Below, piece after piece: positions 13,373 through 16,196 of a DNA stretch of 16,196 nucleotides. Within the stretch, counting starts at the first letter, position 1; every line of letters begins with the position of its first letter. The translations under genes were made by a program, and so were the position numbers. Under the pieces are notes generated by a model. It had not been told where the DNA came from and searched no databases. It was given only the letters and a program-made list of their open reading frames with translations. This DNA is from CAYPYI01 sp964415085 (GTDB taxonomy: Bacteria; Bacillota; Clostridia; Tissierellales; Tissierellaceae), in assembly GCA_964415085.1 (NCBI GenBank), contig CAYPYI010000034.1, positions 1 through 16,196 on the forward strand, read 5' to 3'.

Positions 13373-15487
13373 TTGAAAAGTAAAAGATATTTAGTATTTA
13401 GTTTAATTTTAATTACAATAATTACTTTTATTAGTTTTAATATAAACGTAAATGCGAATAGTAATTTAGAGGTACTTATAAACAATAGAAAAGTAAATGT
13501 AAGAAAAGTCGATGTATTAGTAGATAACAAACCATTAGTATCTGAAGTTCCTTCTTTCATTCAAGAAGATAGGACTTTGGTTCCAGTTAGATTTATAGCA
13601 GAAACTTATGGAGCTGAAGTGTCATGGGATAAAGATACTCAAACAGCAATAGTAAAGCACGGGGAGGATTTAATAGAACTTCCTATAGATAAAGATTTTG
13701 CTAAAAAGAATGGACAAGCAATAGAATTGGATTTTAACTCAATACCAAGACTTGTACAATTTAATAATGGGGATGCAAGAACAATGGTTCCACTAGCTTT
13801 TATATCTGAAGCACTAGGATATGATTATGGTTATGATAAGGCAAAAAAGAGTCCATATATTTTATCTAAAAAGTCAGATGTAAAACCAGAAACTCCGGTA
13901 GAAAAACCTGTAGAAAAACCTGCAGAAAAGCCAGTAGAGAAACCTGTAGAGAGTACGAAAAATAATATTACAGATATCTCATTTAGCAAGGGTTCTTCAG
14001 ATAACAATAAATTGCTTATTAAATCAAATAGTAATTTAAATGTTAAAGAAACATCAGGTAAGGGCAAGAATATTTCTTTGAACATACCTAAAGCAGGAGT
14101 ATCAGATTCTGTAAAAGGTAAATTAAGTAAACTTACAGATCAAAATATTAAAGAGATTAAATTAGTTGAAAAGGATAATGATATTACGTTTGAAATCGAA
14201 CTTTTTGAATCTAAAGACTATATAGTTAGACCAATAAATGGTGGAAAAACAATTAGTATTGGCTTTGTAGAAAAAGTTGGAAGTTTAAATGAAGTTAGTG
14301 GTAAGGTTCAAATTAAGAATGCTGGAAAATTAGAAAAGAAAGTAATGAGATTATCTAATCCAGATAGAATAGTAGTGGATTTTCTAGATGCACAACTTGA
14401 AAATAAACATGAAAAAAACTTAACTAAGAGGATTGGATATATAGAATCTGTTAGAATATCAGATTTTAGTGTAGATAATAATTATAAGCCAGAAGATAAT
14501 GTTGTAAGAGTTGTTTTTGATATTACTGATGGTAATCAAAAAATGGAATTAGAGTATGAAGAAGTAGATGCTAACTTGATGGTAATTCCAGAAGATAGTA
14601 TATGGCAATTTATTGATTATAATAAACAAGGAAGAGTTGCTAATATAAGAATAGATAATGGGAAAATAACAAATTATAAAATTAATAATGCCACAAGAGG
14701 AAAAGTTATAGAAATATCAATACCTAAAGATAAAACAAATTTAAAACCAGGTGAGATAAAAATAAATGATGGATTAGTTACAACTGTTGAAGCAAAAGAA
14801 GTAGGAAATGAATTACTATTATTAATTAGCTATTTAAAAACTGTAGATTATGAGGTTCAATCTTCAGATAACACAGATAATATAAAATTAAAGTTAATTC
14901 AAGATAGTAACGTAAAGCCAGAAGATAGAATAATTGTTTTAGATGCAGGCCATGGTGGAAAAGATCCAGGAACAAGTTCTCCAAATGGAACAAGAGAAAA
15001 GGACATTGCACTTAGCGTTACTTTAAAATTAGAGGATAAGTTAAAGGCGCTAGGATATAGCGTTATAACTACAAGAGATACAGATGAATATATAGGCTTA
15101 TATGATAGAGCTAATGTGGCAAATGATAACTCTGCAGATGTATTTGTTAGTATACATGCAAATTCAGTTGCAGGTAATCAAAAGGTATCAGGAATTGAGA
15201 CTCTTTACTGTCCAAAAGGAAGAGGTAAAAATAAGCAGGAAGACCAATATCCTCTTGCAAAATTAATACAAGATAATTTAATTAAACAAACAGGGGCAGT
15301 AAATCGTGGTGTAAAACCTAGACCTGATTTAGCTGTATTAAACTCCACACATATGCCTGCAGTATTAGTGGAAACAGGATTTTTAACTAATTCAGCTGAA
15401 GAAGCTAAGTTAAAAGATAACTCTTATCAAAATAGTTTAGCACAAGCTATTGCTGATGGAATAAAAGAATATTTAGAAATGTATTAA
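13373..15487 (+). CDS. Secreted N-acetylmuramoyl-L-alanine amidase (Amidase_3) with CuAO-N-like and AMIN-type domains
   Basis: This 704-residue cell-wall hydrolase cuts the bond between N-acetylmuramic acid and the peptide stem. In order it has: a signal peptide (1 to about 28, cleavage near NVNA); a copper-amine-oxidase-N-like domain (about 32-165) with paired motifs RTLVPVRFIAE (67) and RTMVPLAFISE (136); an EKPV-type Pro/Glu/Lys linker (175-193); three AMIN-like beta regions (about 197-297, 300-407, 411-512); and the catalytic domain (519-704). Zinc ligands are His527 (DAGHGG), Glu542 (REKD) and His595 (SIHAN); the catalytic Glu is 667 (VETGFLTN). All are intact. The start is TTG, justified by AAGGAGGAG at 13359-13367; no nearby in-frame ATG exists. 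The CuAO-N name reflects fold only; no oxidase is implied. AMIN domains usually target amidases to the wall. It has its own promoter and terminator. Confidence 0.95.
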   Translation: MKSKRYLVFSLILITIITFISFNINVNANSNLEVLINNRKVNVRKVDVLVDNKPLVSEVPSFIQEDRTLVPVRFIAETYGAEVSWDKDTQTAIVKHGEDLIELPIDKDFAKKNGQAIELDFNSIPRLVQFNNGDARTMVPLAFISEALGYDYGYDKAKKSPYILSKKSDVKPETPVEKPVEKPAEKPVEKPVESTKNNITDISFSKGSSDNNKLLIKSNSNLNVKETSGKGKNISLNIPKAGVSDSVKGKLSKLTDQNIKEIKLVEKDNDITFEIELFESKDYIVRPINGGKTISIGFVEKVGSLNEVSGKVQIKNAGKLEKKVMRLSNPDRIVVDFLDAQLENKHEKNLTKRIGYIESVRISDFSVDNNYKPEDNVVRVVFDITDGNQKMELEYEEVDANLMVIPEDSIWQFIDYNKQGRVANIRIDNGKITNYKINNATRGKVIEISIPKDKTNLKPGEIKINDGLVTTVEAKEVGNELLLLISYLKTVDYEVQSSDNTDNIKLKLIQDSNVKPEDRIIVLDAGHGGKDPGTSSPNGTREKDIALSVTLKLEDKLKALGYSVITTRDTDEYIGLYDRANVANDNSADVFVSIHANSVAGNQKVSGIETLYCPKGRGKNKQEDQYPLAKLIQDNLIKQTGAVNRGVKPRPDLAVLNSTHMPAVLVETGFLTNSAEEAKLKDNSYQNSLAQAIADGIKEYLEMY
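13895..13951 (+). repeat. 12-base tandem repeat encoding the EKPV linker
   Basis: A 12-base unit of the form GTAGAAAAACCT recurs four times with a partial fifth, encoding Val/Ala-Glu-Lys-Pro units between the first and second parts of the amidase. Copies differ at third codon positions. Such short in-frame repeats can change in number between strains and so alter spacer length. Confidence 0.85.
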
Positions 15488-15512
15488 AAAGGAAGAATTT
15501 TTCTTCCTTTTT
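15486..15512 (+). terminator. Rho-independent terminator after the amidase gene
   Basis: A perfect 12-bp stem, AAAAAGGAAGAA (15486-15497) with TTCTTCCTTTTT (15501-15512), has a three-base loop and ends in T's. It begins within the amidase stop codon. TATAAT at 15516-15521, directly after it, could be the -10 for rdgB, although no good -35 is visible. Confidence 0.85.
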
Positions 15513-15549
15513 CTGTATAATAATATATAAAAGAACAAAGGAGAAAAAT

Positions 15550-16164
15550 ATGGGAAAAAGAAAAATACTTGTATCTACTAATAATAAAAATAAAATAAAA
15601 GAAATAAAAAATATTTTATCAGAATTACCAGTAGAAGTTTATTCAAAAAATGACGTAAATTTAGAAGAGTTTGATGTAATAGAAGATGGTGAAACATTAG
15701 CTGAAAACAGTATGATAAAGGTAAAAGAAATACGAAAATATAAAGAGTTTGATGATTATATTATTATAGCGGATGATTCAGGTCTATTTGTAGATGGACT
15801 AGATGGTGATCCAGGAATATATTCAGCAAGATATGCTGGTGAAGATGGAAATGATAGACTAAATAATGAAAAGCTTCTAAGAGAAATGAGAGATATAGAA
15901 GATAGATCAGCATCCTTTAAAGCCTGTATTGCAGCAATGGATGAAGATAATAATGAATATTTTGCTCATGGTGAATGTAAAGGTTATATATTAAGAGAAG
16001 AACAAGGTGACAATGGTTTTGGTTATGATCCATTATTTGTTCCTTTAGGTTATAATAAAACATTTGCAGAACTGGATGGTGCTGAAAAAAATAAAATAAG
16101 CCATAGAAGAAAGGCATTAGAAGAGTTAAAACTAATATTAATTAATAAGTTAAAGGAAGATTAG
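15550..16164 (+). CDS. rdgB: XTP/dITP diphosphatase (RdgB/HAM1 family)
   Basis: This 204-residue cytoplasmic enzyme hydrolyses XTP, ITP and dITP to monophosphates, keeping deaminated purines out of DNA and RNA. Family motifs are complete: LVSTNNKNKIKEI (7-19), EDGETLAENSMIK (45-57), ADDSGLFVDGLDGDPGIYSA (74-93) with the acidic metal-binding pair at 75-76, GDNGFGYDPLF (153-163), and FAELDGAEKNKISHRRKAL (172-190). The start ATG has AAAGGAGA at 15537-15544. The next gene starts directly after its stop codon. In Bacillus the order rph-ysnA-ysnB places this enzyme beside a phosphoesterase in the same way; no rph precedes it here. The Bacillus name would be ysnA. Confidence 0.96.
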   Translation: MGKRKILVSTNNKNKIKEIKNILSELPVEVYSKNDVNLEEFDVIEDGETLAENSMIKVKEIRKYKEFDDYIIIADDSGLFVDGLDGDPGIYSARYAGEDGNDRLNNEKLLREMRDIEDRSASFKACIAAMDEDNNEYFAHGECKGYILREEQGDNGFGYDPLFVPLGYNKTFAELDGAEKNKISHRRKALEELKLILINKLKED

Positions 16165-16196
16165 ATGAAATTTTTAGCAATTAGTGATACTCATGG
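16165..16196 (+). CDS. YfcE/YsnB-like metallophosphoesterase, 5' fragment
   Basis: Only ten codons and two bases are present before the window ends: MKFLAISDTH, then GG. The short strand followed by S-D-T-H is the first metal-binding motif (D-x-H) of calcineurin-type phosphoesterases such as YfcE/YsnB. AAGGAAG at 16153-16159 lies just upstream, and the ATG follows the rdgB stop with no gap. The call rests on this motif and on the known rdgB neighbour, so family is likely but substrate is unknown. Confidence 0.7.
   Translation, partial: MKFLAISDTH

Noticed and set aside
13294..13560. Minus-strand open frame over the amidase promoter and signal peptide
   Set aside because: It is opposite a well-supported promoter, ribosome binding site and secreted-protein start; the hydrophobic look comes from AT-rich codons read in reverse.
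13468..13867. Copper amine oxidase enzyme
   Set aside because: Only the N-terminal accessory-type domain is present, with no catalytic oxidase domain; it is part of the amidase.
13895..13951. CRISPR-like or regulatory short repeat array
   Set aside because: Units are contiguous 12-base codon repeats in frame within the amidase gene, with no spacers.
13831..14085. Minus-strand open frame with repeated STGFSTGFS-like residues
   Set aside because: The repeat is just the complement of the EKPV linker of the amidase gene.

Overview
This is an AT-rich window with AGA-dominated arginine codons and strong GGAGG-type ribosome binding sites. Its gene content is typical of low-GC Firmicutes, most likely an anaerobe of the Clostridia/Tissierellia group. 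The evidence is the PcrA-LigA-GatCAB cluster, a YerC-type TrpR homologue, a LemA/DUF2207 pair, and an amidase with a copper-amine-oxidase-N-like domain. Genus cannot be read from the sequence alone. I see no rRNA, tRNA, CRISPR array, insertion sequence or phage gene. No gene-free stretch exceeds about 220 bases.

Layout. (1) 1-530: a promoter region with an 8-bp inverted repeat, yerC (TrpR-like regulator) and its terminator. (2) 567-1955: a monocistronic lipoprotein gene whose product is two tandem copies of one domain, closed by a terminator shared with the converging minus-strand operon. (3) 1959-4246, minus strand: lemA followed by a DUF2207 membrane protein with a glycine-rich tail. The promoter lies back-to-back with that of pcrA. 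(4) 4409-11788: one tight plus-strand operon, pcrA-ligA-gatC-gatA-gatB, with RBSs overlapping stop codons, a 1-nt gap and a 14-nt overlap, ended by a strong hairpin. (5) 11814-13219: a dicarboxylate/amino-acid:cation symporter gene with its own sigma-A-type promoter and a cre-like CcpA box on the -35, plus a terminator. (6) 13297-15512: a large secreted N-acetylmuramoyl-L-alanine amidase with its own promoter and terminator. (7) 15550-16196: rdgB (XTP/dITP pyrophosphatase), followed without a gap by the first codons of a YfcE/YsnB-like phosphoesterase cut by the window edge.

How the genes fit together. The central operon joins DNA repair (helicase and NAD-dependent ligase) with the amidotransferase that makes Gln-tRNA(Gln) and/or Asn-tRNA(Asn). 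The flanking genes serve the cell envelope (lipoprotein, LemA/DUF2207, amidase), acidic amino-acid uptake and nucleotide-pool cleaning.

Most of the window is housekeeping. I did not find a convincing new defence or mobile system. The points most worth a second look are: a GatA that keeps its catalytic triad but appears to have lost the Asp that holds the glutamine amino group; a LigA with altered adenylation-domain motifs; the duplicated lipoprotein; and the cre-like box on the transporter promoter.
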